A DNA stretch of 64,000 nt from CAVVFX01 sp963747535 (GCA_963747535.1 CAVVFX010000003.1:372001-436000); one strand, 5' to 3'. Shown: positions 35,902 through 45,462, counted from the first letter of the stretch. The notes: generated by a model not told the origin, from the letters alone. Program-made: numbers and translations.

Positions 35902-37596
35902 ATGCTCCGCCGCTATTTACCATTCCTGCTGCTTGCCGTGCAGCCCGCGTCCTCCCAGTCTGCCAACGAATTCTTTAAGCAAACGTTTGAAGAGATGCTC
36001 CGCGCGAATCCGGAGCAGGCGACATCCATCGGCCGCCACGATTACGATGATCGCTGGACGGACTGGTCGACAGCAGCCCGCGAGCAGCGCCGCCAGTTCT
36101 TCCAATCACGCCTCGAAATGCTGAACCGCTTTCCGGCCACGGACTTGACGGTGCGCCTCGTAAAATACGACTTCCAGTCGCGCCTCGATGCCTGGGACTT
36201 GGAGGACTACCTGATTCGGGTCGGCCAGCTCTTCGGCTTCCACAACCGGATCTACCTCACCATCGATCGCATGCCGGCGCGCACGGTCCACGATTACGAA
36301 AACATCCTCGCACGGCTGCGCGCCATCCCGGCCTACGTCGACCAGAGCATCGCGCTCATGAATGAAGCGATAGCGCGTAAAATGACGCAGTCGCAAGTCG
36401 TCGCCGACGCTGTGTCAGGACAGATTGCCGCACAATTAGCGCAGGATTCCGACCACACCGCCCTGCTCGACGGCTTCCGCAGGATCCCCGCCAACATTCC
36501 GCCGGCCGAACAGCAAAGACTGCGCGCCGCAGCCAAACAAGCCTATGATCAGCAGTTCCTGCCGTCGTGGCGTAAGCTGCATCAGTTCATGACCACCACG
36601 TATGCGCGGAATGTCCGGCCCGCCGACAGCTTGAGCTCGATTCCGAACGGCAAGCAAGCCTACGCCATCCTGGTGCGCCGCCTTACTACCACCGACCGCA
36701 CACCCGAGCAGATTCATCAGCTTGGCGAGCGGGAAGTGAAGCGCATCGAGGGCGAGATGCTCTCGGTGGTGAAGCAGACCGGATTCAAAGGCACTCTCGC
36801 GGAGTTTCAGGACCAGATCAGGAACGCGCCGGAGCAGCATTTTCACAGCAAAGAGGAGATGCTGGCGTACTGCCGGAACATCGCCAAGATCATCGAGCCG
36901 GAACTGCCCAATCAATTCCGTCAAATTCCGGTGTTGCTCTACGGCGTGCGTCCGATTCCAGCCGATCGCGAAGCCGGCACGGCGACCAATGCCCAGGCGC
37001 CCTCGCCGGACTTCACGGTTCCGGGCTGGTTCAACCTGAATACCTATGAGCCCGAGAAGCAGGTGAAGTACGACAAGGAGTCGCTGGTGCTGCATGAAGC
37101 GGTCCCCGGCCACGTTTTCCAGATCACGCTCGCGCACGCCCAGCAGAACCTTCCCGACATCCGCAAGTTCTATGGGAATAGCGCCTTCGCCGAGGGTTGG
37201 GCACTGTATGCCGAATCGCTGGGCTCGCAACTGGGACTCTATCGGGATCCCACCAGCCGGTATGGACAGCTATCGAGCGAGCGGTTCCGCGCCGTGCGCC
37301 TGGTGGTGGACACCGGGATTCATGAGTACGGCTGGACGCGTGAACAGGCAGTGGAGTATTTCAGGCAGCACGCTCCGGAGGAGTCGCTCGCCGAAATCGA
37401 CCGCTACATTTCATGGCCGGCGCAGGCGCTCTCATACAAGATGGGGCAGCTCACGATCCGCGAATTGCGCACCAAGGCAGAGGAAAAGCTCGGAGCGAAG
37501 TTCGACATCCGCGAGTTCCACGATGCAGTCTTGCGCGAAGGAACGCTGCCGCTCGAACTCCTGAAAGACGTAGTGAACGAATACCTCGGAAAATAA
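35902..37596 (+). CDS. exported DUF885-family metallopeptidase-like protein
   Basis: The 564-residue protein has a signal peptide (about 1-18, ending PASSQS). The zinc-binding pattern HEAVPGH is at 398-404, followed by FAEGWALYAESLG with a candidate third ligand glutamate. This is the DUF885 arrangement, related to M32-type carboxypeptidases. FHSKEEMLAYCRN and PSPDFTVPGWFNLNTYEPEK are other family segments. It is probably a periplasmic peptidase. The gene follows the GT-C-like gene by 23 bp, but no shared pathway is evident. Confidence 0.85.
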   Translation: MLRRYLPFLLLAVQPASSQSANEFFKQTFEEMLRANPEQATSIGRHDYDDRWTDWSTAAREQRRQFFQSRLEMLNRFPATDLTVRLVKYDFQSRLDAWDLEDYLIRVGQLFGFHNRIYLTIDRMPARTVHDYENILARLRAIPAYVDQSIALMNEAIARKMTQSQVVADAVSGQIAAQLAQDSDHTALLDGFRRIPANIPPAEQQRLRAAAKQAYDQQFLPSWRKLHQFMTTTYARNVRPADSLSSIPNGKQAYAILVRRLTTTDRTPEQIHQLGEREVKRIEGEMLSVVKQTGFKGTLAEFQDQIRNAPEQHFHSKEEMLAYCRNIAKIIEPELPNQFRQIPVLLYGVRPIPADREAGTATNAQAPSPDFTVPGWFNLNTYEPEKQVKYDKESLVLHEAVPGHVFQITLAHAQQNLPDIRKFYGNSAFAEGWALYAESLGSQLGLYRDPTSRYGQLSSERFRAVRLVVDTGIHEYGWTREQAVEYFRQHAPEESLAEIDRYISWPAQALSYKMGQLTIRELRTKAEEKLGAKFDIREFHDAVLREGTLPLELLKDVVNEYLGK

Positions 37597-37968
37597 CCCG
37601 GCGGTTCGGCAGATACTCGCGCACCAGGATTCACCCCCAGACGCACGTTTTATCCGCGTTCATCTGCACTGCTAATGTGGAGAACCTTCGCGCGCTGCGA
37701 TGATTTTCCAGAAAACTTTTCATTTCCGCGGGTTAGAAAGCCTATTGCGGGCGGGAGCCACCTCAAGCTCTCTGCCCTCCGCGGACCTCCGCGTCTCCGC
37801 GTTCTATTTGAATGCTGCCCGGGCAGGAACCGCGGTTAACGAAGGGCGGTCCGCCGGCGCGGCGCTGTGTTTTAACGCGGAGGTGCGGAGCACCGCGGAG
37901 GGCACGGAGATAGCCGTCCCGCTGTGGAAATGCTTTGGTTGCGTCCAACGTTCGTGCTCGTACAAGTT
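37597..37968. other. non-coding interval with low-complexity repeat sequence
   Basis: No credible gene is present. The stretch holds CTCCGCGGACCTCCGCGTCTCC-like and GGAGGTGCGGAGCACCGCGGAGG-like repetitive pieces (each shortened here by overlap). It also has a weak relative of the first composite-repeat module near 37665-37715. It looks like accumulated repeat remnants. Confidence 0.5.
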
Positions 37969-38074
37969 GCGAAAGTTCGCGCAACCACTCAATAACGGTC
38001 GCGCCTCGGAAGTCATTGCTGAGCCGCGCGCGTAAGCAAGCGGTACTGTACGCCAATTTCTGCAAGCTGGTACT
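37969..38074 (+). repeat. second dispersed repeat family, copy 1 (split by the IS at its end)
   Basis: Blocks such as TAACGGTCGCGCCTCGGAAG and GCTGAGCCGCGCGC, followed by CCAATTTCTGCAAG, recur in the opposite orientation at 45505-45595. The insertion sequence has jumped into the last bases of this copy. The left target duplication GCTGGTACT (38066-38074) is its end. Confidence 0.6.
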
Positions 38075-38098
38075 GGGTGAGCGACATGAAAGTGGAAG

Positions 38099-39410
38099 TC
38101 AAGCGGCCCGGCGACCTTCCCAGTAGTCCTCGAAGCGCCCGTTGAGATGACAACAACGCAAGGCGAGGATGGCGTTGGCACCGCGGACCGTCCAGAACAT
38201 TCCGGACCGCTTCAGGCGGGAGCCGATTACCGACTTGCAGCCGGCTTCGATGACGCCGGAACCAACAAAAAGATGTTGCCGACGAAACTTGGGGTATCGC
38301 ATTCGTTCCGCGTTGCGCTCAAAGTATTCCGCTTCGATGCGTAGTTTCTCTGTGACCTCGGGATTGTTGGAATCGATGGAGCGAAGCGCCGCCACCAGTT
38401 TTTCGATTTTGCCTTTATCGAGCAGGCGTTTCTGGTGAGTCTTCATCCAAGCTTTCTGGCTGGCCTCGTCGTTGGGGTGCAAGCGCCGAGCCAACTCCCA
38501 CAGATGTTGACGGGCATGATAAAGATCGACAATCTGTATCGCTCCGGGGAAATGGAGATCGGCCTGATTCCAGCACCATTCAGCGCCATCGGCTATCACA
38601 ACCTTCTTTTCCGCGCGATTCCAGCCGCGATTCCAGGCCTCCAGATAAAGGCGCTTGCCAAACTCATCCGCCGTTTCAATAGCTCCCGTATAAGTGGTTG
38701 AATGCGGGTCCCGGATGGGATAACCCTCCTTATCCCACGAGGTCTGGGTGAACACACAGCCCAACTTGGCTTCGCGCGTATGCGCCGGTTGGCCCTCAGT
38801 CTTGCCTTGCCGGCCCAGCGTCTCTTTTCTCACCACCGGCACTCCGGTCCCATCCATCTGCACATACAGAATGGGAATCGGCTCACCAACGATGACAGGC
38901 AGATCTAACTGGACGGCTCGCTGGATCTCCCGTTGCGCGCGTTGGGCAATGTCGTCCCCGATCACCTCCGCTGCTCGCTCCACCGACTTGGTCGTCACCT
39001 CCAAGCCAGCGAGCAATTTCATTTGTTCACGACCGTGATCAAACGGCGCGTCCTGACCGACTATCGCCTGCATACGGCGGACCCCAGGTGAGAACTCCGT
39101 ATTCTCCACATCCAAATTGGGCATCGGCCGGAAACTGGCCACCGTGACAGTCGGGGCACAGGTAATAGGGGCGTGATATCTCCACCTGACCCACGGCGGT
39201 GAGAATCGATTTGGAGCGCAACTCGCAGTAACGGGCTTGCTTGCCACAAGGACAAGCCACAGTGCGCTGACCGGCCGCCGGAACCGGAAACTGCAGGAGT
39301 CGGCTGAGGGCTGCTGCTGCGGCCTGATGCACAACCGAGCGGGCCGCCATTTCGATGGCTTCCAGATCCAGATACCCGCACTTACTTCGGCCGTTGAAGA
39401 CTGCGTGCAA
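38099..39410 (-). CDS. ISKra4-family transposase, split over two frames
   Basis: The N-terminal frame (39410 down to about 39120) gives a zinc-ribbon-like part with CPCGKQARYCELRSKS and YLCPDCHGGQFPADAQF. The second frame continues as DVENTEFSPGVRRM and covers the catalytic domain to 38099. Acidic candidates are in VQMDGTGVPVV, VVIADGAEWCW and YHARQHLWELA. FVGSGVIEAGCKSVIGSRLK is a strong family motif. Moving from the first to the second frame needs a skip of one base at the CAATTTGGAT stretch. Some ISKra4 relatives are reported to use programmed frameshifting. A mutation or sequence error is the alternative. The joined product would be about 436 residues. Confidence 0.75.
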
Positions 39411-39418
39411 GAATTGTT

Positions 39419-39817
39419 CTACCTCCCGCGCGACCTCTTGCTGGATCGCTTCCGCCGTTTTTTTTCCTCTGACGAAATCGTGTCGTCGACCGGGCGCGCC
39501 CGACAGATCTTCTCATTCACTTGCAGCAGTTCCAAACAGAGTTGGCGAAAGCGATGAAAAGCTTCCACCTCCCGCTTGACTTTGGATAGTTCAGCCCCAG
39601 AAGAGAAACTTTCGCTGACAGTTTTCCCATTTACCTTTCGAGTCAAACGGATATTAGGACCATGGCCAGGCTGCCCTGGTTGATGGCAATGGCAGTTTGG
39701 TTTACCGCAACGTCCACTGATGGGTGTGATGGAGCCACTGCGAAAATCACCTAACTGCAAAATCTGGGACAAAATGCCGCTGCGACGTTGTTCAAGATCG
39801 ATAAGCGTATCCGGCAA
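39419..39817 (-). CDS. IS-associated protein with a Cys/His cluster (DUF6788-like)
   Basis: The 132-residue protein lies just upstream of the transposase inside the IS. ISGRCGKPNCHCHQPGQPGHGP contains a Cys/His cluster (the motif is about residues 34-55). A helical, basic C-terminus follows, with EEKKRRKRSSKRSRGR. Similar proteins accompany ISKra4-type transposases. It may bind DNA or help transposition. It overlaps neither terminal repeat. Confidence 0.7.
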   Translation of the reverse strand: MPDTLIDLEQRRSGILSQILQLGDFRSGSITPISGRCGKPNCHCHQPGQPGHGPNIRLTRKVNGKTVSESFSSGAELSKVKREVEAFHRFRQLCLELLQVNEKICRARPVDDTISSEEKKRRKRSSKRSRGR

Positions 39818-39961
39818 GGTGCACCTCCTATCCTAACGTATCACTACGTTCGGATTTAGCACACAAAAAAAGAGAACTCAACAATCGTTCACTTTGAGGT
39901 CGCACACCCGCTGGTACTGGGTTCATCCCTGCGATTCGCGGTTTTTGAGCATAATAAGAAA

Positions 39962-41176
39962 ATGCCTGCCGTCTCCGACTCCGCCCTCCGCGTGCCCTAC
40001 TCCCGCATCCGCGAACTTGCGAATATCGCCATGCGGATGGATGGAGTCCTGCGCCTCTACTTCGGAGAATCCAATCTGCCGACGCCGGACTTCATCAAAC
40101 GCGCGGCTGCCCAAGCCCTCGCCGACGGCTTCACTTACTACACTTCGAATGCCGGTCTGCCGTCCCTCCGACAGGCCATAGCGGATCAATACCAGCGCTT
40201 CCAGCAGGTCGCGCTCGACCCTCAGCGGGAAATCGTCATCACCGCCTCCGGCGTGCAGGCGCTCAACGTTACCATCCGGACCGTCCTCGATCCCGGCGAC
40301 GAGGTGATCATCCTGACGCCCGCCTGGCCCAATAGTTCGGCAATCGTCCAGATGGCCAACGCAACGCCGGTCCATATCGCCCAGCCTCTGATCGACGACC
40401 GCTACGAAATCGACTTTGACGCCATGCGGCGCGCCGTTACCTCCCGGACTCGTCTCCTCATCTACACCTCACCCTCCAACCCGCTAGGCTGGGTCGCAAC
40501 CGAACTCGACCAGGATCGTCTCCTGGACTTTGCCCGCCGCAACGGTCTGTGGCTGCTCGCCGATGAGGTGTACGATCGCCTCTATTACGAGTCTCCCGAA
40601 GGTCTCGGACACCCCGTGGCCTCCATCCTGCGCAAAGCCACGCGCGACGATGCCGTGATGGTGGTCCATTCGTTTTCCAAGAGCTACTGCATGACCGGAT
40701 GGCGCGTGGGCTGGCTGGTGGCGCGCAGCGACGTCGCGTCGAAAGCGGCCGAACTAAACGAATTCATCGTCTCCCACGCGGCGAGCTTTGCCCAGAAAGC
40801 CGCGGAGACGGCTCTCGCCGACGGCGAAGCAGAACTCCTCGAGATGCTTAACCGGCTGCGCGCCAATCGCGATTTCTGTCTCGCGGCCCTTCGCGCCATG
40901 CCGGGTTTTACCGTCCCTCAGCCCGAAGGTGCGTTCTATCTCTTTCCCAGGATCGACGGCCTCACCGATTCGTTCGCCTTTTGCCGGCGCCTCCTCGAAG
41001 AGACGCACGTCGGCATCGCTCCGGGCGTGGCCTTTGGCGCGGGTGGCGAGGGCTCGGTGCGGATCTGCTACGCCGCCGAACGATCCATCCTGGAGCCGGC
41101 TCTGGAGCGGATGGCCGGATTCGCCGAACGCTTCGCCGCCTCATCCGAATTGCGCGCGTCGCTCGTAACCACATAG
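39962..41176 (+). CDS. class I/II pyridoxal-phosphate aminotransferase
   Basis: The protein has 404 residues. The PLP-binding features of fold-type I are present: TYYTSNAGLPSLRQAIA near 60-75, SPSNPLG near 178, LLADEVYDRLYY (aspartate and tyrosine) and the Schiff-base lysine in HSFSKSYCMTGWRVGW. PEGAFYLFPRID is the typical C-terminal substrate segment. It is most like aspartate or aromatic aminotransferases, and the amino acid cannot be fixed. A CATAAT -10-like box lies just 7 bp before the ATG, hinting at a leaderless mRNA. The IS lies 52 bp upstream. Confidence 0.85.
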   Translation: MPAVSDSALRVPYSRIRELANIAMRMDGVLRLYFGESNLPTPDFIKRAAAQALADGFTYYTSNAGLPSLRQAIADQYQRFQQVALDPQREIVITASGVQALNVTIRTVLDPGDEVIILTPAWPNSSAIVQMANATPVHIAQPLIDDRYEIDFDAMRRAVTSRTRLLIYTSPSNPLGWVATELDQDRLLDFARRNGLWLLADEVYDRLYYESPEGLGHPVASILRKATRDDAVMVVHSFSKSYCMTGWRVGWLVARSDVASKAAELNEFIVSHAASFAQKAAETALADGEAELLEMLNRLRANRDFCLAALRAMPGFTVPQPEGAFYLFPRIDGLTDSFAFCRRLLEETHVGIAPGVAFGAGGEGSVRICYAAERSILEPALERMAGFAERFAASSELRASLVTT

Positions 41177-41177
41177 T

Positions 41178-42479
41178 ATGGCTCGACTCCGTGGGGCAGA
41201 CCATCGCTTTTTGTGGTCTGCCCGGCTCTTCCTGCTCCTGATCTTCACCTCTTCCGCACTCTGCGCCCAGTCGCGGGTGGCCGAGCCGCTAGCCGCGTCG
41301 GCCAGGATGAAGACCGATGAACGCATCGCCGCATACAGCAAAGCGGTCGCAGCCCAACCCGGATCCGCGCACCTCGAGTGTCTGCTCGCCCGCGCCTATA
41401 TCCAGAAAATGCGCGAGACCGTCGACTTCAGCTATCTGGAGCGCGCTTCCTCCATCGTGGAATCCGTGTTGGTGCGAGACCCCGGCAATTACGAAGCTCT
41501 ACGCCTGCGCAGCGAAATCGACATGGAACGCCACGAGTTCGCGCGTGTGGCCGAATACTCCCGGGAGATGACCCGCTATGCCCCCGACGACCCGTCCAAC
41601 TGGGGCAGCCTCGGCGATGCTTCAATGGAACTCGGCCGCTACGACGCCGCGCAGGAGGCTTACCGGAAGATGCTCGCGCTCCGTCCCGATCTCGCCAGTT
41701 ACAACCGCGTCGCTTGGTACCAGTTCGTCAACGGCCATCTCGACGAATCCATCGCCCTGATGAAAAACGCCATTGCCGCGGACAGCCCGGCCGCCGAGAA
41801 TGTCGCCTGGTGCTGGAACGATCTCGGCAACATCTATTTCAAAACCGGGCATCTCGCGGAGGCGGAGGAGGCCTACTCCAGGGCGCTAGCCCTGTATCCC
41901 GGCTACTATCCGGCCTACGCGGGCATGGGCCGCGTCCGCGGCGCGCAGCAGCGATGGAACGAGGCCATCGAAGATTTCCGCCACGCCCAGGCGACGGTCC
42001 CCATGCCCGAGTTCGCCGCCGCTCTCGAGGATCTCTACGGACTCGCAGGAAACTCCGTCGAGAGCCGTAAGCAACGCGATCTGCTCGACGCCATCGACCG
42101 GATGAACCGGGCCTCGGGTGAGCGCACCAACCGGAACGTCGCGCTCATCTTCGCCGATCACGACCGCAATCTCGATCGTGCCGCGGAACTGGCCGATAAT
42201 GAGCTCAAAGTCCGGCCCGACGTCTACACCCAGGACGCCGTCGCGTGGGTTCGCTATAAGCAGAAACGCTACGTCGAAGCGGAAGTCGCAGCGGAGAAAG
42301 CGCTCGCCCTCCACACCCCTGAACCAGCCTTCTATTACCACGCCGGCCTGATTGCGGCAGCGCTAGGAAAGTCCGATGAAGCGGTCACGCGTCTGAAGCG
42401 GTCACAAGAGCTGAATGCCGCGTTCGATCCCGTCCAAGGACCCAATCTGAAGCAAGCCCTCGCCACGCAAGCTCACTGA
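41178..42479 (+). CDS. exported TPR-repeat protein with a repeat-derived N-terminus
   Basis: The 433-residue protein consists mainly of tetratricopeptide repeats. At least four units are visible: PDDPSNWGSLGDASMELGRY, then VAWCWNDLGNIYFKTGHLAE and following units to about 400. It should be a scaffold, probably in the periplasm. The N-terminus MARLRGADHRFLWSARLFLLLIF serves as the signal peptide (cleavage near LCAQ), and its basic part is encoded by a repeat copy. It starts 1 bp after the aminotransferase stop, so it is probably co-transcribed. Confidence 0.8.
   Translation: MARLRGADHRFLWSARLFLLLIFTSSALCAQSRVAEPLAASARMKTDERIAAYSKAVAAQPGSAHLECLLARAYIQKMRETVDFSYLERASSIVESVLVRDPGNYEALRLRSEIDMERHEFARVAEYSREMTRYAPDDPSNWGSLGDASMELGRYDAAQEAYRKMLALRPDLASYNRVAWYQFVNGHLDESIALMKNAIAADSPAAENVAWCWNDLGNIYFKTGHLAEAEEAYSRALALYPGYYPAYAGMGRVRGAQQRWNEAIEDFRHAQATVPMPEFAAALEDLYGLAGNSVESRKQRDLLDAIDRMNRASGERTNRNVALIFADHDRNLDRAAELADNELKVRPDVYTQDAVAWVRYKQKRYVEAEVAAEKALALHTPEPAFYYHAGLIAAALGKSDEAVTRLKRSQELNAAFDPVQGPNLKQALATQAH
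41191..41227 (+). repeat. dispersed two-hairpin repeat, copy 9 (core only), coding for a signal peptide
   Basis: GGGCAGACCA and TGGTCTGCCC are intact. The second hairpin is cut after CGGCT, where hydrophobic codons begin. The copy lies at codons 5-17 of the TPR gene. Confidence 0.9.
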
Positions 42480-42536
42480 ACAGGCTAAAGAGAACTCGCC
42501 GAATCGTGGGGCAGCCGTGCCGCCAACCTGGACTCC

Positions 42537-42582
42537 GTGGCGCAGACCATCGGTTTTTGTGGTCTGCGGACTGCGTAGCAGC
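42537..42582 (+). repeat. dispersed two-hairpin repeat, copy 10
   Basis: The arms are GCGCAGACCA and TGGTCTGCGG, with one pair changed, and the second hairpin CTGC/GCAG is weak. It lies directly upstream of the GH20 start, with a TACAAT box following at 42585-42590. Confidence 0.85.
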
Positions 42583-42599
42583 GATACAATACGGTTACC

Positions 42600-44615
42600 T
42601 TGATTTCCAGCACTTTCCGTACACTTAGCGCAGCGCTCGTGCTGCTCTCCCCGCTGGCCGCGCAGATGCCGGTCCCCTCCTCGATGCAGCCAGGAGCGGG
42701 ATCCTTAGCGGTCACGCAGACGTTTAGCGTGGCGTTTGAGGGCTATCGCGAAACCCGCCTCGACGACGCCGTCAGCCGCATGGTCCACCGTCTCGAACGC
42801 AAGACCGGGTTGATCATCGGCACTGCCCGCGCCGCTACCCCTGCGGGTGCCACCCTCATGATCCACTGCGGGCGCGCCTCCAAACCCGTGCAAAGCGTTA
42901 CCGAAGACGAGTCGTACGCCCTGACCGTCACCTCCGATCGGGCTACCCTCACAGCTCCCAATCCGCTCGGTGTCTTGCACGGCCTGGAAACACTGCTGCA
43001 ATTGGTCGACGTCACCTCCAGCGGCTTCGCGATCCCCGCTGTGACCATCGACGACCATCCGCGCTTCGCCTGGCGCGGCATGCTGATCGATGTCTCCCGC
43101 CACTTCATGCCCCTCGAAACCGTCCGCCGTCAACTCGACGGAATGGCCGTCGTGAAAATGAATGTGCTGCACTGGCATCTCTCCGACGACCAGGGATTCC
43201 GCGTCGAAAGCCGCGTCTTGCCCAACCTGCAACTCGCCGGCTCCGACGGAAAGTTTTACACCCAGGAACAGATCCGCGAAACTCTCGCGTATGCGCGCGA
43301 ACGCGGCATCCGCGTTGTGCCCGAATTCGATGTTCCGGGACACACTTCGAGTTGGCTGGTAGCCTATCCCAAGCTGGCTACCGATCCCGAAGATCTTAAG
43401 ATCGGACGGGCTTTCGGCATCTTCGACCCGGCCATGGACCCGTCCAACGAAACCGTCTACGGATTTCTCGATCAGTTCATCGGCGAGATGGCGGGCCTGT
43501 TTCCGGACGAATATTTCCACATCGGCGGCGACGAGGTCAACGGAAAACAGTGGAGCGCCAGCGAGAAAATCCAGGCATTCGAAAAGGCTCACCAGATGCC
43601 CGGAGGAAAAGAGGGCAACGTCGCCATCCACCGCTATTTCAACGAACGGCTCCTCGCCATCCTGAAGAAGCACGGGAAGCAGATGGAAGGCTGGGACGAG
43701 ATTCTCAATCCCGACCTGCCCAAGAGCATCATGATCCAATCCTGGCGCGGCCAGAAGTCTCTGGCTGAGGCGGCGCAGCAGGGCTTCACCGGCATTCTGT
43801 CGAGCGGTTACTATCTGGATCATATGGAAAAGGCTGCGACGCACTACGCCATCGATCCGCTATCCAAAGAGTGCGACGGTCTGCCCGCGGAGAAGAAGAA
43901 ACTGGTGCTCGGAGGCGAGTCCTGCATGTGGGGCGAATACGTCTCGCCGGAGAATATCGATGGCCGCATCTGGCCGCGCAACGCCGTGATTGCCGAGCGC
44001 CTGTGGTCGCCCGCTTCGGTCACCGACCCGGCCAGCATGTACCAGCGCATGGAACGCGTCAGCCGGGAACTGGAATACGCGGGGCTCTTGCACCGGAGCA
44101 ATTATCAGTTGATGTGCGAGCGCCTGGCCGGTAACGGTCCCGTGGAACCGGTGAAGATCCTCGCCGATGCCGCGGAGGCCGGATCGCTCAGCGTGCGTGC
44201 CAGGGCGCATAAGTACTCGACGGATGAACCGCTGAACCGCCTGCCCGATACCGTGCTGCCGGAGAGCGATAGGGCCCGTCATTTCGCGGCTCTGGTCGAA
44301 CGCGTGAAAGACCCGGGAGCCGCGGCGCAGCTTCGATCTTGGCTGATCCTCTGGCGCGACAACGACGCCAAGCTGAAGCCCGTGATCGCGCAATCCGCCC
44401 TCCTGGAAGGTGCGGAGCCCGCCTCGCAGACGTTATCGGACGTAGCCAAGATCGGTCTTGAAGCCCTGGACGCGATCCAGGCCGGGAAACCTCTGGACGC
44501 CAAATCGGCGGCAGCGTTCAAAGCACGCCTGACGGCAGCAGCCAGGCCCGTGTCCGAAGTGCGGATCGCAGTGGTTGCGCCGATTCAGGCTCTCGTCAAC
44601 GTGGCGGCCCAGTAG
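42600..44615 (+). CDS. exported family 20 glycoside hydrolase (beta-N-acetylhexosaminidase)
   Basis: The 671-residue protein has a short signal peptide (ISSTFRTLSAALVLLSPLAAQ). An N-terminal GH20b domain (about 40-150) precedes the TIM-barrel. The catalytic Asp-Glu pair of the substrate-assisted mechanism is D311/E312 in HIGGDEVNGKQW. HWHLSDDQGFR and VVPEFDVPGHTSSW are other barrel signatures. It removes terminal GlcNAc or GalNAc from chitin-like, glycan or peptidoglycan fragments. The start is TTG at 42600. A TACAAT box lies 10 bp before it, compatible with a leaderless transcript. Confidence 0.9.
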   Translation: MISSTFRTLSAALVLLSPLAAQMPVPSSMQPGAGSLAVTQTFSVAFEGYRETRLDDAVSRMVHRLERKTGLIIGTARAATPAGATLMIHCGRASKPVQSVTEDESYALTVTSDRATLTAPNPLGVLHGLETLLQLVDVTSSGFAIPAVTIDDHPRFAWRGMLIDVSRHFMPLETVRRQLDGMAVVKMNVLHWHLSDDQGFRVESRVLPNLQLAGSDGKFYTQEQIRETLAYARERGIRVVPEFDVPGHTSSWLVAYPKLATDPEDLKIGRAFGIFDPAMDPSNETVYGFLDQFIGEMAGLFPDEYFHIGGDEVNGKQWSASEKIQAFEKAHQMPGGKEGNVAIHRYFNERLLAILKKHGKQMEGWDEILNPDLPKSIMIQSWRGQKSLAEAAQQGFTGILSSGYYLDHMEKAATHYAIDPLSKECDGLPAEKKKLVLGGESCMWGEYVSPENIDGRIWPRNAVIAERLWSPASVTDPASMYQRMERVSRELEYAGLLHRSNYQLMCERLAGNGPVEPVKILADAAEAGSLSVRARAHKYSTDEPLNRLPDTVLPESDRARHFAALVERVKDPGAAAQLRSWLILWRDNDAKLKPVIAQSALLEGAEPASQTLSDVAKIGLEALDAIQAGKPLDAKSAAAFKARLTAAARPVSEVRIAVVAPIQALVNVAAQ

Positions 44616-44650
44616 GCACCGCGCAACCATAACTTTTGCGGCGTCGTGGC

Positions 44651-44688
44651 GCAGACACTTGTGTCTGCTGAATCGAGACTCGTCTCGA
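44651..44688. terminator. two adjacent palindromes between convergent genes
   Basis: GCAGACAC/GTGTCTGC (2-nt loop) is followed after 4 bp by TCGAGAC/GTCTCGA (2-nt loop). They sit between the GH20 gene and a minus-strand gene that ends at 44709. They probably act as a bidirectional terminator. Confidence 0.55.
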
Positions 44689-44708
44689 TCCTCCCCGGAG
44701 TGGCGCGT

Positions 44709-45341
44709 TCACCTGGGCCGTCGGACGGCCCTCACCTTCCCGCTAGGTCCTCCGCCGCAATAGAATTGATCGCGGCCGTCGCATTCCAAGCCCGACACGC
44801 CGACACCGGGCGGCATATCGAGCCGCTCCAGGACCTCACCCGTCTGAGGATCGATTCGCCTCAGATCGCTTTCGTCACCTTCCCAAGTGCCATGCCAAAG
44901 CTCTCCATCGACCCACGTGACTCCGGTGACGAAGCGGCTGCACTCGATGGTGCGAAGAATCGCCCCGGTCTCGGGATCGATCTGATGGATCTTGCGGTCC
45001 CGATATTGGCCCACCCATAGCGCGCCTTCGGACCAGGCAAGCCCTGAGTCGCCACCGCCGCCGGGCGACGGGATCGTAGCCAGCACCCGGCCGGTTTCCG
45101 GATCGATCTTCCGGATACGATCCTCGGCGATCTGAAACAAGTGCTGGCCATCGAAAGCCGTTCCAGCGTGCGCCGGGACGTCGATCGAGCGGAGCGTCTG
45201 GCCGCTCGACGGATCGAAGGCGTTCAGCTTGTCTCCTGACGCAAACCAGACGTGCCGGCCGTCATAAGTGACGCCATGCACTCTCTCGGTCCCCGGAAAG
45301 GGGCCGTATTCGCCAACGATTTTTGCCGCTGATCGTCTCAT
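44709..45341 (-). CDS. beta-propeller-like protein (PQQ/YncE type)
   Basis: The 210-residue protein consists of about five 40-residue repeats with the pattern I.PETG.....I.........GLAW..G.LW.G....KI..IDPETG. This is a small propeller or part of one. There is no signal peptide. Such proteins bind ligands or sense them. No catalytic motif is visible. The gene follows a repeat-rich intergenic region, and it is convergent with the GH20 gene. Confidence 0.7.
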   Translation of the reverse strand: MRRSAAKIVGEYGPFPGTERVHGVTYDGRHVWFASGDKLNAFDPSSGQTLRSIDVPAHAGTAFDGQHLFQIAEDRIRKIDPETGRVLATIPSPGGGGDSGLAWSEGALWVGQYRDRKIHQIDPETGAILRTIECSRFVTGVTWVDGELWHGTWEGDESDLRRIDPQTGEVLERLDMPPGVGVSGLECDGRDQFYCGGGPSGKVRAVRRPR

Positions 45342-45381
45342 GCTCCCATCCTCGTTGTACTACTGCCCGCCTTGGCCTGCC

Positions 45382-45462
45382 GTAAGGCAGACCATCGTTT
45401 TTTGCGGTCTGCCCGGCTGCGGAGCAGCCGTTCCTGCTGCTCGCCGCTATACGGAGTAGGCG
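45382..45462 (+). repeat. dispersed two-hairpin repeat with tail, copy 11
   Basis: AGGCAGACCA pairs with CGGTCTGCCC (one changed pair). GGCTGC/GCAGCC and the CGCTATACGGAGTAGG tail follow. It lies upstream of the propeller gene on the minus strand. Confidence 0.85.

Larger units (their letters stand above)
38075..39909 (-). mobile_element. complete ISKra4-like insertion sequence (1835 bp)
   Basis: The terminal inverted repeats are GGGTGAGCGAC... on the left and, read inward from the right, GGGTGTGCGAC.... They match at about 18 of 23 positions. Flanking direct repeats GCTGGTACT (38066-38074 and 39910-39918) are a 9-bp target duplication. Two reading regions fill the element on the minus strand: a 132-residue protein and a transposase in two overlapping frames. 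The intact target duplication suggests a recent insertion. The element ends 52 bp upstream of the aminotransferase start and could alter its expression. Confidence 0.9.

Noticed and set aside
42705..43844. A 379-codon frame on the minus strand
   Set aside because: It is antisense to the GH20 enzyme gene, whose catalytic motifs are clear.
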